Origin: DYRB01 sp963802205
Lineage (GTDB): Bacteria; Pseudomonadota; Gammaproteobacteria; Chromatiales; Chromatiaceae
Reading direction: 5' to 3'
Length of the DNA stretch: 64,000 nt
Assembly (NCBI GenBank): GCA_963802205.1
Contig: CAWDHW010000007.1
Span: 1 to 64,000, forward strand
The stretch's first letter is position 1. Each line of letters starts with the position of its first letter. Both the position numbers and the translations under genes were made by a program. Below the pieces are notes generated by a model that worked only from the letters and a program-made list of their open reading frames with translations, did not search any database and was not told where the DNA came from. Shown here in pieces: positions 50,253 through 58,068 of this stretch.

Positions 50253-51467
50253 TCAGGGATACGTCCCAAAAGTCCAGTGGATGGTATCGACCACGCCGCA
50301 GTTTGGCAAAGTGCAATTGCCATCCGACGTATACGCGATGAACTGGGGCGAACTGATCTCCATGTATCGATCCGCGCAGGGCGGATTTGCATCCCAGCAA
50401 CGCTGGTGACTGTTAACGCCGTTAACCCAGTTGTTATTCCAATTATCAACATACTTCTTTCCATATCGGAAAATCCAGGGGCCGCCACTGCAACCTGGTG
50501 TCTGCAGAGTGCCTAGAAACTTTGAATCGTGGTAAGTGCCCCAGTTTGCTGTATAGCCAGCCTCCTCGGCAGAGGTAACATAAATCTTTCCGCCGTTAAA
50601 GTCGGCATACTCATTATGGTCGCTGGCAACTCGATCAGCCGCTGGATAACCGAACATCTCCTCATGCTGACCGACCCCGAAATTCCACGAATAGCCTAAC
50701 CAGCCCACCACGTAGCCCGGATAGTCATTATGTACGGTACCGTTTGTTCCGTAGATCGCCATACCAAGATCCGCATCCGGTTCACCCGTTGTGTGCCACC
50801 TCGTGGTGGTTGTCAGCGCGTTTGTTGTCCAACACCCCACAGCCGGGTTCACACCACCCTGACCAATGTCGTAAGATGGGCAGAACATCACATTCTCCGC
50901 CCAAGTCGTGTCACCGTCGCTTACACAATGGCCCGCCGTAACCACATACTTGAAGCCAATCAAAGACGCAGAACAGACCCAACTCCCGCCATTAAGGGAG
51001 AAAAAAAGTTTCCCCACAGGAGAGCGGGGCCAAGTCCTATATTTACCCTGGAACTCGTAGGTCGTATGTGCGGAGGGATAGTTCGAGCTCGCCGGGCCTG
51101 GTGGCTGGCTAAAGTCGGTAATATCCTCCGCTGTCCGGTAGGTCGACCGCGCAGACAAGTCCAGCGGACCGGATCCAGGCATCGCCCCAGGGGGTAAGGC
51201 TGGGGGTTCGAGCGGCACCCCTTCTGCAGATGGGGCAAGGGACGTAGCGTAGGAGACATCTCTTGGTAACGCGGCGGCCATCCGTTCCGGAGTCCAATAG
51301 TCGGCGATCGCCGCAGCCGTCGCCGCGTCTGTCTCCTGAGGCTGACTCATGACATGAGGCGCCGTATTATCAGCACCGGCAGTACCTGTCCACGCCATAC
51401 CCATAACCAGGGCAGATATCAGCGGATGAGTTCCCCAACGAGGACGCCAAAGACCCAGTGTGTTCAT
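50253..51467 (-). CDS. Secreted trypsin-like serine protease
   Basis: A 404-residue exported protease of the trypsin/V8 fold. A signal peptide ('LISALVMGMAWTGTAGADN') is followed by a Pro-rich spacer of about 110 residues and the catalytic core: His in 'KYVVTAGHCVSDGDTTW', Asp in 'TGEPDADLGMAIYG', Ser in 'TPGCSGGPWIFRYG'. Paired Cys residues (among them 'WVCSAS', 'AGHC', 'NVMFC', 'VGCW', 'QTPGC') suggest disulfides. The first 150 residues may be a propeptide. 'gaggtg' precedes the start at 51467. It is transcribed towards the di-heme gene. Its composition is AT-richer than the rest of the window. The frame is intact. Confidence 0.88.
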   Translation of the reverse strand: MNTLGLWRPRWGTHPLISALVMGMAWTGTAGADNTAPHVMSQPQETDAATAAAIADYWTPERMAAALPRDVSYATSLAPSAEGVPLEPPALPPGAMPGSGPLDLSARSTYRTAEDITDFSQPPGPASSNYPSAHTTYEFQGKYRTWPRSPVGKLFFSLNGGSWVCSASLIGFKYVVTAGHCVSDGDTTWAENVMFCPSYDIGQGGVNPAVGCWTTNALTTTTRWHTTGEPDADLGMAIYGTNGTVHNDYPGYVVGWLGYSWNFGVGQHEEMFGYPAADRVASDHNEYADFNGGKIYVTSAEEAGYTANWGTYHDSKFLGTLQTPGCSGGPWIFRYGKKYVDNWNNNWVNGVNSHQRCWDANPPCADRYMEISSPQFIAYTSDGNCTLPNCGVVDTIHWTFGTYP

Positions 51468-52020
51468 TTAAATTCACCTCGGCAAGCTGACTGTCGGTAC
51501 ACCAAAGGAAGGGCCGCGCCGCGCCGCGCGTCGGAAAGAGTATAGAACAAGGCGAGCATGGAAGGGACGTCTTGGGCAAGGGCACAGTGCGAACCAACCA
51601 GGTCCAAGCTGTCCTAGGAATATTCAGCGCCCCGCCCTATCCCAACTGTTTGACGGCTGCCATAAGGCACCTGACCGCCTCGTCGCCACTACCATGCGCC
51701 GCTCGCTGTTTGCGTTGGCCGCGTTGTTCGAGCAGGCGAAAACGGGAGCCCTAAGTGCTATGGCAGGAGTAGGGGGAATGGACACCGCGCAGGTCGGCGC
51801 CGAGACCAGGAGGCCCCTACTCCCGCTGTTCCTCGCTGGGGGCCGCACCGGCGCCCCGGGATGTCCGCCATCCTTGGCAACCAGACGCGGCTGTACCTCC
51901 CCATTCCTGAGATCGCCCGGCCATCTTTGACAACGGAGGGGGAAATATCCTCTTGCCTGGCCGGCTTTGGGAGGACCCGGCGGCGACAGGGGGATCGCCT
52001 TCTGCTTTGTCCTCGGCCGT
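51468..52020. other. Intergenic region between the protease and the S1-domain gene
   Basis: 553 bases, with the protease promoter presumably in the first 120 bases (a 'tatact' hexamer read on the minus strand near 51540 is the only promoter-like word I see). The rest has no recognisable frame, palindrome or RNA, and its composition returns to GC-rich. Confidence 0.35.
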
Positions 52021-53292
52021 CTAATTGGACGCGCGGCTTAGCCCGGGGGCCGCTTGCCCTGTGACGGGCCCTTGCCCTGGGACCTGGCCCTGGCTTGGGC
52101 CCTGGCTCAGCCTCTGGCGCAGCAGGTCCCCCAAGGTTCCCATGCCCTGACTGGGCTTGGCATAGTCGGCAGCCTTGGGGCCCGGCTCCGCAGCTACCTG
52201 GCGGTTCGGATCCAGGGACAGCCCGATGCGCCGCTTCTCGAGGTCTACGCTCAAGACCGTCGCCTCCACCTCGTCACCTGTGCTCAAGACCTCGTTGGGG
52301 TGGGTGATCCGCCGTCCGGTCCCCAGTTCGCTGATGTGGACCATCCCCTCCAGCCCGGGGGCAAGCTCGACAAAGGCCCCGAAGGGTTGCACCCGGGTGA
52401 CACGGCCCTTGACGCGGGTACCTACCGTGAACTCGCGCTCCGCATCTGTCCAGGGGTTCTTGGCCAAGGCCCGCAACGACAACGCGATCTTCTCCGGGTG
52501 CTTGGGATTACCGGTCTGGTCGATGCGCAGGACCGCGACCTCCACCTGCTGGCCGATGCTCAAGATGTCGCTGGGGTGGCGCACCCGCTCGAAGGCCAGT
52601 TCGCTAATGTGGACCATACCCTCGACTCCGCCGAGATCGACAAAGGCCCCGTAGTCCTGGAGCGAGGTCACGGTCCCCGGCAGGACAGCGCCCACCACGA
52701 CCTTGGCACGCATCTCCGCGGCCTTGGCCCGGCGCTCCTCCTCCAGCAGCTCGCGGCGGGAGACCACCAGATTGGTGTGCTTGCCGCCCTCGAACTTGGT
52801 GATGCGAAAGGCGAAGCGCTGGCCGACATAGGTGGACAGGTCCTCGACGAACTGGAGCGATGCCTGGGAGGCGGGACAGAAGGCCCGCACGCCGGCGATC
52901 TCCACCTCCAGCCCGCCCTTGGTCACCCCGGTGACATGCCCCTCCACCGGCAGGTGCTGCTCGTAGGCCTGCTCCAGCCCGGCGGTCCCGTGCATGCGCC
53001 GCCCGTGCTTGCTGCCGAGAAGAAGGGTCCCGCTGTCGGCGTCGATGGCGCTGACGGCCATGTCCACCGGGTCGCCTACACTCAGGGTTAGGTTGCCGTC
53101 CGCATCGGTGACCTCCTGAAGGTCGATGATGGCATCGGACTTGCTGCCGAGGTTGACGTAGACGTGCTCGCGCCCGATGGACGCGACGGTGCCGTGCACC
53201 CTATCGCCCACCTGGGGCGGGCGCTTGGCCTTGGTGGCGTGCTGGCGCTCGAACTGGCCGAGGAGGGCTTCGAAGTCTTCGTGGTCTGTCAT
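52021..53292 (-). CDS. RNA-binding protein with four S1 domains
   Basis: A 423-residue cytoplasmic protein with four consecutive S1 RNA-binding domains: about residues 25-95 ('VGDRVHGTVASIGREHVYVN'), 98-165 ('VEGHVTGVTKGGLEVEIAG'), 195-270 ('GAVLPGTVTSLQDYGAFVDL', 'GMVHISELAFERVRHPSD') and 290-362 ('VGTRVKGRVTRVQPFGAFVE', 'GMVHISELGTGRRITHP'). It resembles truncated RpsA-type proteins found as stand-alone S1 factors. The C-terminal 60 residues are Gln/Gly/Pro-rich and disordered. The start at 53292 is the ATG of 'MTDHEDFEALLGQFERQHAT'. The frame is intact. Confidence 0.9.
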   Translation of the reverse strand: MTDHEDFEALLGQFERQHATKAKRPPQVGDRVHGTVASIGREHVYVNLGSKSDAIIDLQEVTDADGNLTLSVGDPVDMAVSAIDADSGTLLLGSKHGRRMHGTAGLEQAYEQHLPVEGHVTGVTKGGLEVEIAGVRAFCPASQASLQFVEDLSTYVGQRFAFRITKFEGGKHTNLVVSRRELLEEERRAKAAEMRAKVVVGAVLPGTVTSLQDYGAFVDLGGVEGMVHISELAFERVRHPSDILSIGQQVEVAVLRIDQTGNPKHPEKIALSLRALAKNPWTDAEREFTVGTRVKGRVTRVQPFGAFVELAPGLEGMVHISELGTGRRITHPNEVLSTGDEVEATVLSVDLEKRRIGLSLDPNRQVAAEPGPKAADYAKPSQGMGTLGDLLRQRLSQGPSQGQVPGQGPVTGQAAPGLSRASN

Positions 53293-53633
53293 GATCTGCC
53301 GGGGTTGGGTGGGACGGCTGGAAGGGGCCGACAATTTACCAGGAAGCTGGCTTGGAGTACGGAAAACCCCATTCCACCACAGGTCGGGTCCGCTCCAGAC
53401 TGGGCGCGGCCTGGTGGGCGCAGCGTTCGGGACATCGGCAGGGGGAGGCAGCGGACGGCCTTCTGGGCCTCCGCCTCGACTGGACCCGCCAGGTCGCTGA
53501 TCGACGGCACCTCGCCCGCGGGAATGGTCCCTTGGGAGGATGACGGTTGGCCCCATGCCTGGCGAACTGCCCCACCGGCTATCGGCAGGACCAGGACATC
53601 CCTCCCAGCGATCATGTTTTGAGCCCGGTGTGC
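53293..53633. other. Region upstream of the S1-domain gene
   Basis: About 340 bases with open but non-conserved frames; it holds the promoter of the S1 gene (minus). I see no gene, repeat or RNA here. Confidence 0.35.
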
Positions 53634-53846
53634 TCAATGGCCCATGGCTGGCTGGCGTGCGGCGCCCTCGGGTGCCGTCTGGGCCGTCGGGACGGGCGCG
53701 GCCTTGGGTATGGCGAACTCCTCAACCCGCCAACGCTGCGGGGCGTCGTAGCCATCCTGCCCGACGAAACGCAGCTTCGACCAAGCCGCCACCGCTGCCA
53801 CCAAGACCAGGATCAGGGTGGTTAGGATGCCTTTGCGTGAGGTCAT
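53634..53846 (-). CDS. Small single-helix membrane protein of unknown function
   Basis: A 70-residue protein with one membrane helix ('GILTTLILVLVAAVAAWSKL') followed by a 40-residue Ala/Pro-rich tail ('EEFAIPKAAPVPTAQTAPEG') predicted outside or flexible. No family recognised. The start at 53846 is the first ATG ('MTSRKGIL'). The codon pattern is consistent with a real small gene, but evidence is limited to the open frame and clear membrane helix. Confidence 0.45.
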   Translation of the reverse strand: MTSRKGILTTLILVLVAAVAAWSKLRFVGQDGYDAPQRWRVEEFAIPKAAPVPTAQTAPEGAARQPAMGH

Positions 53847-53965
53847 AGTTGGGTCTCTGAGGGACGGTTCCTTGGGGGTTTCGGGCCGAAGCGCGGTCGG
53901 CGGATTATAGCCGTCGGGGGCGGTATCCGGTCCGATGCAATCCATGAGCAGCCCTGCCTTCCCGA

Positions 53966-54388
53966 TCACGGGGCGGTGACCAGACCAGCGCGCGCGCTCA
54001 GCGCCGCCGTGATCGCGCCAATTTGCTCCGGGTGATACTCCGGACCAGCATCCAGGTTGCCCCATACCGGTGCGGGCCAACAGGCGTCGCCCGGGGTGCG
54101 CCCCACTAAATGGAGGTGCAATTGCGGTACCAGATTGCCGATGGCGGCGAAGTTGACCTTGGATACCCTGAACTCCGTCTTGATATAGGCGCAGACCAAG
54201 GCGCAGGCGTCGAGCACGGCCTCGCGTGCCTTGGGCCCCAGGTCGAGCAGGTCTGTGACATCGGTCTCAGGTACCAGGATGAACCAGGGCAGAGAGGCAT
54301 TGCGGTGCAGCAGCAGGTGGCAGGCCCCGAGACGCCCCAGCCGGTAGCAGTCTGCAAGCAGGCGCGGGTGAATCTCAAATTCCGTCAC
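53966..54388 (-). CDS. HIT-family nucleotide hydrolase-like protein
   Basis: A 140-residue HIT-superfamily protein. The family signature is present as 'LVPQLHLHLVGRTPGD', with Gln in place of the first His of the classical HxHxH, as in the bacterial HIT-like subgroup that acts on dinucleoside polyphosphates or similar. 'SLPWFILVPETDVTDLLDL' precedes it. Length is normal. The start at 54388 is the first ATG ('MTEFEIHPRLLADCYRLG'). It is divergent from the methyltransferase-like gene. The frame is intact. Confidence 0.87.
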   Translation of the reverse strand: MTEFEIHPRLLADCYRLGRLGACHLLLHRNASLPWFILVPETDVTDLLDLGPKAREAVLDACALVCAYIKTEFRVSKVNFAAIGNLVPQLHLHLVGRTPGDACWPAPVWGNLDAGPEYHPEQIGAITAALSARAGLVTAP

Positions 54389-54510
54389 AGTTCAGACCCC
54401 TTGGTTCGATTCGGCGGCGCAGAATTCCGGGCCGCCGTTATAGAATCCGGACGCGCGAACCGCCAAGCGCCATGCCTGGCCCCGTCATCCCTCGGATTAG
54501 GTCCAGACCC

Positions 54511-55017
54511 ATGAGCAACAAGGCCCGCGAAAGCGTCCAACCGCCATTCGGCAAGCGGGGAGAATACCTGGTCCTGTTGCAGTTCGTCCTCATGCTCGCC
54601 TTCATCCTGGCCCCGGTTTGGAATCCCTGGGCAGACCTGCGGACCCTGACAACCCTGGCCCCCTGGCGCTGGGCCCTGGCCTTGGGCTGCGCCGGCGCGG
54701 CACTGGGCATCGGCGGGCTTGGGCTGCTAGGTATTCGTGCCTACCTGACGCCCCTGCCCTACCCGGTGGCGCACAACCAGTTGGTCCGCAGCGGGATCTA
54801 CGGGGTGGTGCGGCACCCCCTCTACAGCAGCCAGCTCTTCGCCGCCCTGGGCTGGACCGCCTTCACCCTGAGCCTGACCCACCTCGCCCTGCTGGCGGCG
54901 GGCTTCGCCTTCTTCGATTACAAAGCGAGCAAAGAGGAAGACTGGCTCACCGAACGTCACCCAGACTACCCCACCTATGCCCAGGGGGTACGCAAGCTGA
55001 TCCCCTGGGTCTACTGA
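54511..55017 (+). CDS. ICMT-like methyltransferase, integral membrane
   Basis: A 168-residue four-helix membrane protein of the isoprenylcysteine methyltransferase/PEMT fold. The signature is 'LVRSGIYGVVRHPLYSSQLF' followed by 'ASKEEDWLTERHPDYPTYA', with the Glu and Tyr that mark the SAM pocket. Bacterial members methylate diverse small substrates; function is unknown here. The start at 54511 ('MSNKARESVQPPFGKRGEY') is selected because upstream sequence lacks family similarity. It precedes the 55037 gene by 19 bases, suggesting an operon. Confidence 0.83.
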   Translation: MSNKARESVQPPFGKRGEYLVLLQFVLMLAFILAPVWNPWADLRTLTTLAPWRWALALGCAGAALGIGGLGLLGIRAYLTPLPYPVAHNQLVRSGIYGVVRHPLYSSQLFAALGWTAFTLSLTHLALLAAGFAFFDYKASKEEDWLTERHPDYPTYAQGVRKLIPWVY

Positions 55018-55036
55018 AACCGGTTGGTAGGGCGTC

Positions 55037-56308
55037 GTGCGCATCCTCGTCCGCTTGCTTGCCGGGGTCCTGGTCCTGGCGCTCGCCGCAGTGGCCGTCC
55101 TGGTCCTCGTGATCGAGGGCCAGCCCCTGGTGCCGTTGGGAGAGCCCCTCACCGACCAACAACGGCGTTGGGCGGAGCAGTGGGTGCGTGCCAACGACCC
55201 GCGCCGCCGCCCGGATGGGGCAAGGGTCAGCCTGAGCCTGTCGGAGGATGAGGCCGGGCTTCTGGCCAATTGGTTCGTCTCCAGGCTTGGCCCAGGACAG
55301 GCCCGGGTGCGGATAGCCGAAGGCGCGTTGGACCTGGATGCCTCCATCGGCCTGCCCTGGAACCCTACCGGGGCCTTCCTCAACCTGCAACTGAGGCTTG
55401 GAGAAGTGGATGGCCTGCCGCATGTTGACACCGCCAGCATCGGCGGGCTGCCCCTCCCCCGCAGTCTGGCCAAGGCCCTGGTGGGGCGCGCCCTGGAGGG
55501 CCTGAGTCGGGCGCGCATCCTGGAGTCCCTGACCCTGACCCCGGGGCGTGCCGCGGTGGTCTATACCTGGCGCCGCGGCGCCGTGGATGCGGTCGGAACC
55601 AATCTCCTGCCGCCCGATGAGCAGGCGCGGCTCCGCCTGTACCAGGCCGAGGCCATGGCCATGGCCCCGGGGCGACCCATCGCCGAGGCGATTCCGCTGG
55701 CGGCCTTGCTGTCCCACCTGCTGGCCAAGGCGGCGAAGCGCTCCAGCGTGGCGGATGCGGACCCCGTGGCGGAGAACCGTGCCGCCTTGGCCGCAGCCGC
55801 CGCCTATGCCAATCGGCGCCTGGTGCGGGACCTGGACGCCTCAGACGTGGCCGCCAAGCGACCGCCTATGCACCCCATCACCCTGCGTGGGCGCCGTGAC
55901 CTTGCCCAACACTTCACCAGCTCCGCCGCCCTGGCGGCGCAGGGGAGTTCGCTTTTCTCCGATGCCGTCGGGCTGTTCAAAGAGCTGACGGATGCCAATA
56001 GCGGCAGCGGGTTTAGCTTTGCCGACCTGGCGGCGGACCGTGCAGGGGTGCACTTCGCCGAGCTTGCGACGGGGGACGCCGCGGGCGCCGCCATGGTGCA
56101 GCAGGCGGCGCGAGCGGATCTGACCGAGGGGGACTTCATGATCGACCTGCAAGGCCTCCCCGAGGCCCTATCCAGGGCCCAGTTCGATCGCGACTATGGT
56201 GGGACCCGGGGTGAGCCTTATTTGACCCTGGTCGAACACATCGAACGGCGCATCGCCGGGCTACGTTTGTATCGCCTTGCCCAAGGGAGCCCCCAGGGGG
56301 ATGGGTGA
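55037..56308 (+). CDS. Membrane-anchored protein of unknown function
   Basis: A 423-residue protein starting at GTG with an N-terminal helix 'LLAGVLVLALAAVAVLVLVI' that anchors it to the inner membrane. The rest is soluble and probably periplasmic. The central part contains 'RRLVRDLDASDVAAKRPPMH' and 'HPITLRGRRDLAQHFTSSAA', and the end 'SRAQFDRDYGGTRGEPYLTL'. I do not recognise a family; similar-looking proteins occur as uncharacterised neighbours of ICMT-like genes. Co-directional with the methyltransferase at a 19-base distance. It ends 39 bases before a long inverted repeat. Confidence 0.6.
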   Translation: MRILVRLLAGVLVLALAAVAVLVLVIEGQPLVPLGEPLTDQQRRWAEQWVRANDPRRRPDGARVSLSLSEDEAGLLANWFVSRLGPGQARVRIAEGALDLDASIGLPWNPTGAFLNLQLRLGEVDGLPHVDTASIGGLPLPRSLAKALVGRALEGLSRARILESLTLTPGRAAVVYTWRRGAVDAVGTNLLPPDEQARLRLYQAEAMAMAPGRPIAEAIPLAALLSHLLAKAAKRSSVADADPVAENRAALAAAAAYANRRLVRDLDASDVAAKRPPMHPITLRGRRDLAQHFTSSAALAAQGSSLFSDAVGLFKELTDANSGSGFSFADLAADRAGVHFAELATGDAAGAAMVQQAARADLTEGDFMIDLQGLPEALSRAQFDRDYGGTRGEPYLTLVEHIERRIAGLRLYRLAQGSPQGDG

Positions 56309-56347
56309 GAAAACTCAGCTGGTATAGGCCAGGCGGGCCCTATAGGT

Positions 56348-56543
56348 CTTGGCTGAGAGGTTGTGAATAATCCCCGGCCGTAGCGAGGGCGTCCCTGGGC
56401 GTGTCCGGCAAGGCGCGGGGGTGCACAAGTCCGGGGAGCATACCGGGCGTATGTGACCCGGACTTGGGGGTCCCCGCAACGTATCCGGGCGCGGCCAGGG
56501 GCGTCCGCAGTAGGCCGGGGTTTATTCACAACCCTGAGCCAAG
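56348..56543. repeat. 196-base near-complete inverted repeat
   Basis: The outer arms (cttggctgagaggttgtgaa at 56348-56367, continuing to 56379, and its near complement at 56513-56543) pair over about 31 bases with three mismatches. An inner perfect 10-base stem (caagtccggg at 56426-56435, cccggacttg at 56457-56466) closes the centre. The sequence between outer and inner arms also pairs imperfectly, so the whole unit can fold into one long hairpin. The right arm covers the last six codons and stop of the 56526-56858 gene. Confidence 0.8.
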
Positions 56544-56858
56544 CCGCTCGATCAGCTCTTGCTGGGCGGCGACAAGCGCCGCCTCGATGGCTACCCGGGC
56601 ATGCCCGTCCAAGCCACCGACGGCCGCGCGCCAGCGCACTTCGCAGGTGGCCAGGGCCTCGTGCACCAGAGTTGGGGTCAGGGTGGGCGCCGCTGCGGGG
56701 GTCGCCATCGGCGCCCCAGTCGGCGTCACCACTGCGGAGCGGGGGATCAGCCGGCTGTCGCCGCCGTGATCGGCGCAGGCGGTCAAGGGGCCAATCTTCA
56801 CCAGGGTCGCGCCCTGGTACTCGAAACGTTCCCCGATGGGGAGTTGGGGAAACTTCAT
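56526..56858 (-). CDS. Small protein of unknown function upstream of the inverted repeat
   Basis: A 110-residue protein starting at 56858 ('MKFPQLPIGERFEYQGATLV'). The first 45 residues have the look of a conserved short domain ('KIGPLTACADHGGDSRLIPR'), followed by a variable Ala/Thr/Pro stretch and a helix ('ARVAIEAALVAAQQELIERL'). It overlaps the end of ygfZ by 4 bases (ATGA), so the pair forms an operon. The stop at 56526 lies in the right arm of the inverted repeat. Function unknown. Confidence 0.6.
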   Translation of the reverse strand: MKFPQLPIGERFEYQGATLVKIGPLTACADHGGDSRLIPRSAVVTPTGAPMATPAAAPTLTPTLVHEALATCEVRWRAAVGGLDGHARVAIEAALVAAQQELIERLGSGL

Positions 56859-57892
56859 ATCGCGTGCCCTGCCGTCGGGAGCCCGTAGGGCGGGGCCTTG
56901 AGCTGGAGGCGCGGGCCGTCCACGCCGAGGCGGACCTCTCCGGCCTCCGCCGCCTCAATCTCGACCACCGCCAGCAGTTCATAACGCCCGTCGCCGCTAC
57001 GCCGGGCATCGAGGACGCGCCCTCCGGCCTGCTCCGAGGTGCTGTCAGGGACATGCAGAGCCTCGCCGCGGCGCGGTGCCGAGGCGGCCTCGACCTCCGC
57101 CAGATACATGCGTCGTTTGAGCTTGCCCAGGTACTGCATGCGCGCCACGACCTCCTGGCCGGTATAGCACCCCTTGGTAAAGCTGACCCCGTCGATGAGC
57201 TGCAGGTTGGCCATCTGAGGGACGAAGGCGTCGGCGGTCTCCGGATAGATGCTGGGGATGCCGGCGCGGATATCGAGTAGCGACCAGTACGCCCCATCCA
57301 TGGGGGTCGCCTGGGCGGCCAAGGCCTCCCATAGGGGCGCCAGCGCGACGACAGGACCCAGGACCTGGAAGCGCGGCGGTGGGCCCGGAACACGCACGAC
57401 GATCAGATCGCCCGCTTGGGCCATGCCGTGGTCGGCCTCGGGCAGGCTGGGGAAGGTCCCGGCCAGCAGGTCCGCAGCGCAATCCCCCGCAAGGCCGATG
57501 CACACCAGGACATCGCTTGCATCCGAGACCTTGACCTGGGCCCTGAGCACGAACATTTGCAGGCGCTTGAGGGCGGCAGGCAGGACGCTGCGCGGGAGTT
57601 GCAGGTAGTAGGCGTCCCCCAGGCGCAGGACGCGGAAGCTCGCCAGCAGGCGCCCTTTGGGACTGCAATGCCCGGCGAGCTGGGTATGGCTCGGGGAGAG
57701 TTCGCGCAGGTCGTTGGTGAGCTGACCCTGGAGGAAGCCCTGCGCATCCGCGCCGGAGACGGCAATGAGACCGAGGTGAGACAAGTCCAACAGGGCACAA
57801 GCGGCATCCGTGGGGGCGCCAGGGAAGCGGGTCTGGTCGGCGTCGATCACGGCCGAGTGGGCTTCAAGGAAGCGCTGCCATTGCATATTCAT
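56855..57892 (-). CDS. ygfZ: YgfZ, folate-binding Fe-S maintenance protein
   Basis: A 345-residue cytoplasmic folate-binding protein (GcvT-like fold) that helps maintain iron-sulfur enzymes such as MiaB. The diagnostic loop 'FTKGCYTGQEVVARMQYLGK' includes the essential Cys. Family-consistent pieces are 'LLDLSHLGLIAVSGADAQGF', 'LQGQLTNDLRELSP' and 'LDIRAGIPSIYPETADAFVP'. The start at 57892 ('MNMQWQRFLEAHSA') is usual. The frame is intact. It is the upstream gene of a two-gene operon with the small protein. Confidence 0.93.
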   Translation of the reverse strand: MNMQWQRFLEAHSAVIDADQTRFPGAPTDAACALLDLSHLGLIAVSGADAQGFLQGQLTNDLRELSPSHTQLAGHCSPKGRLLASFRVLRLGDAYYLQLPRSVLPAALKRLQMFVLRAQVKVSDASDVLVCIGLAGDCAADLLAGTFPSLPEADHGMAQAGDLIVVRVPGPPPRFQVLGPVVALAPLWEALAAQATPMDGAYWSLLDIRAGIPSIYPETADAFVPQMANLQLIDGVSFTKGCYTGQEVVARMQYLGKLKRRMYLAEVEAASAPRRGEALHVPDSTSEQAGGRVLDARRSGDGRYELLAVVEIEAAEAGEVRLGVDGPRLQLKAPPYGLPTAGHAI

Positions 57893-58068
57893 GGGGTTGG
57901 CCTGCAGGTTCGGAAAGGTTGGGGGAGGACGCCGGCCTGTCGCTGGGCCGACGCGTCCCGGGGTCGGCGGCGGTTGCAGGGTATGATACCCAATTCACGC
58001 GGGGGGGCGCCGCCCCCCGACGCCGCTCAGCACGGGCCGCCCAGGCCCGCCAAGGGGACTTAACCGCT

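Noticed and set aside
45293..51560. Prophage or integrative element
   Set aside because: No integrase, capsid, terminase, recombinase or attachment-site duplication is visible.
51520..51560. Precise promoter for the secreted protease
   Set aside because: A -10-like tatact is present, but no matching -35 at normal spacing.
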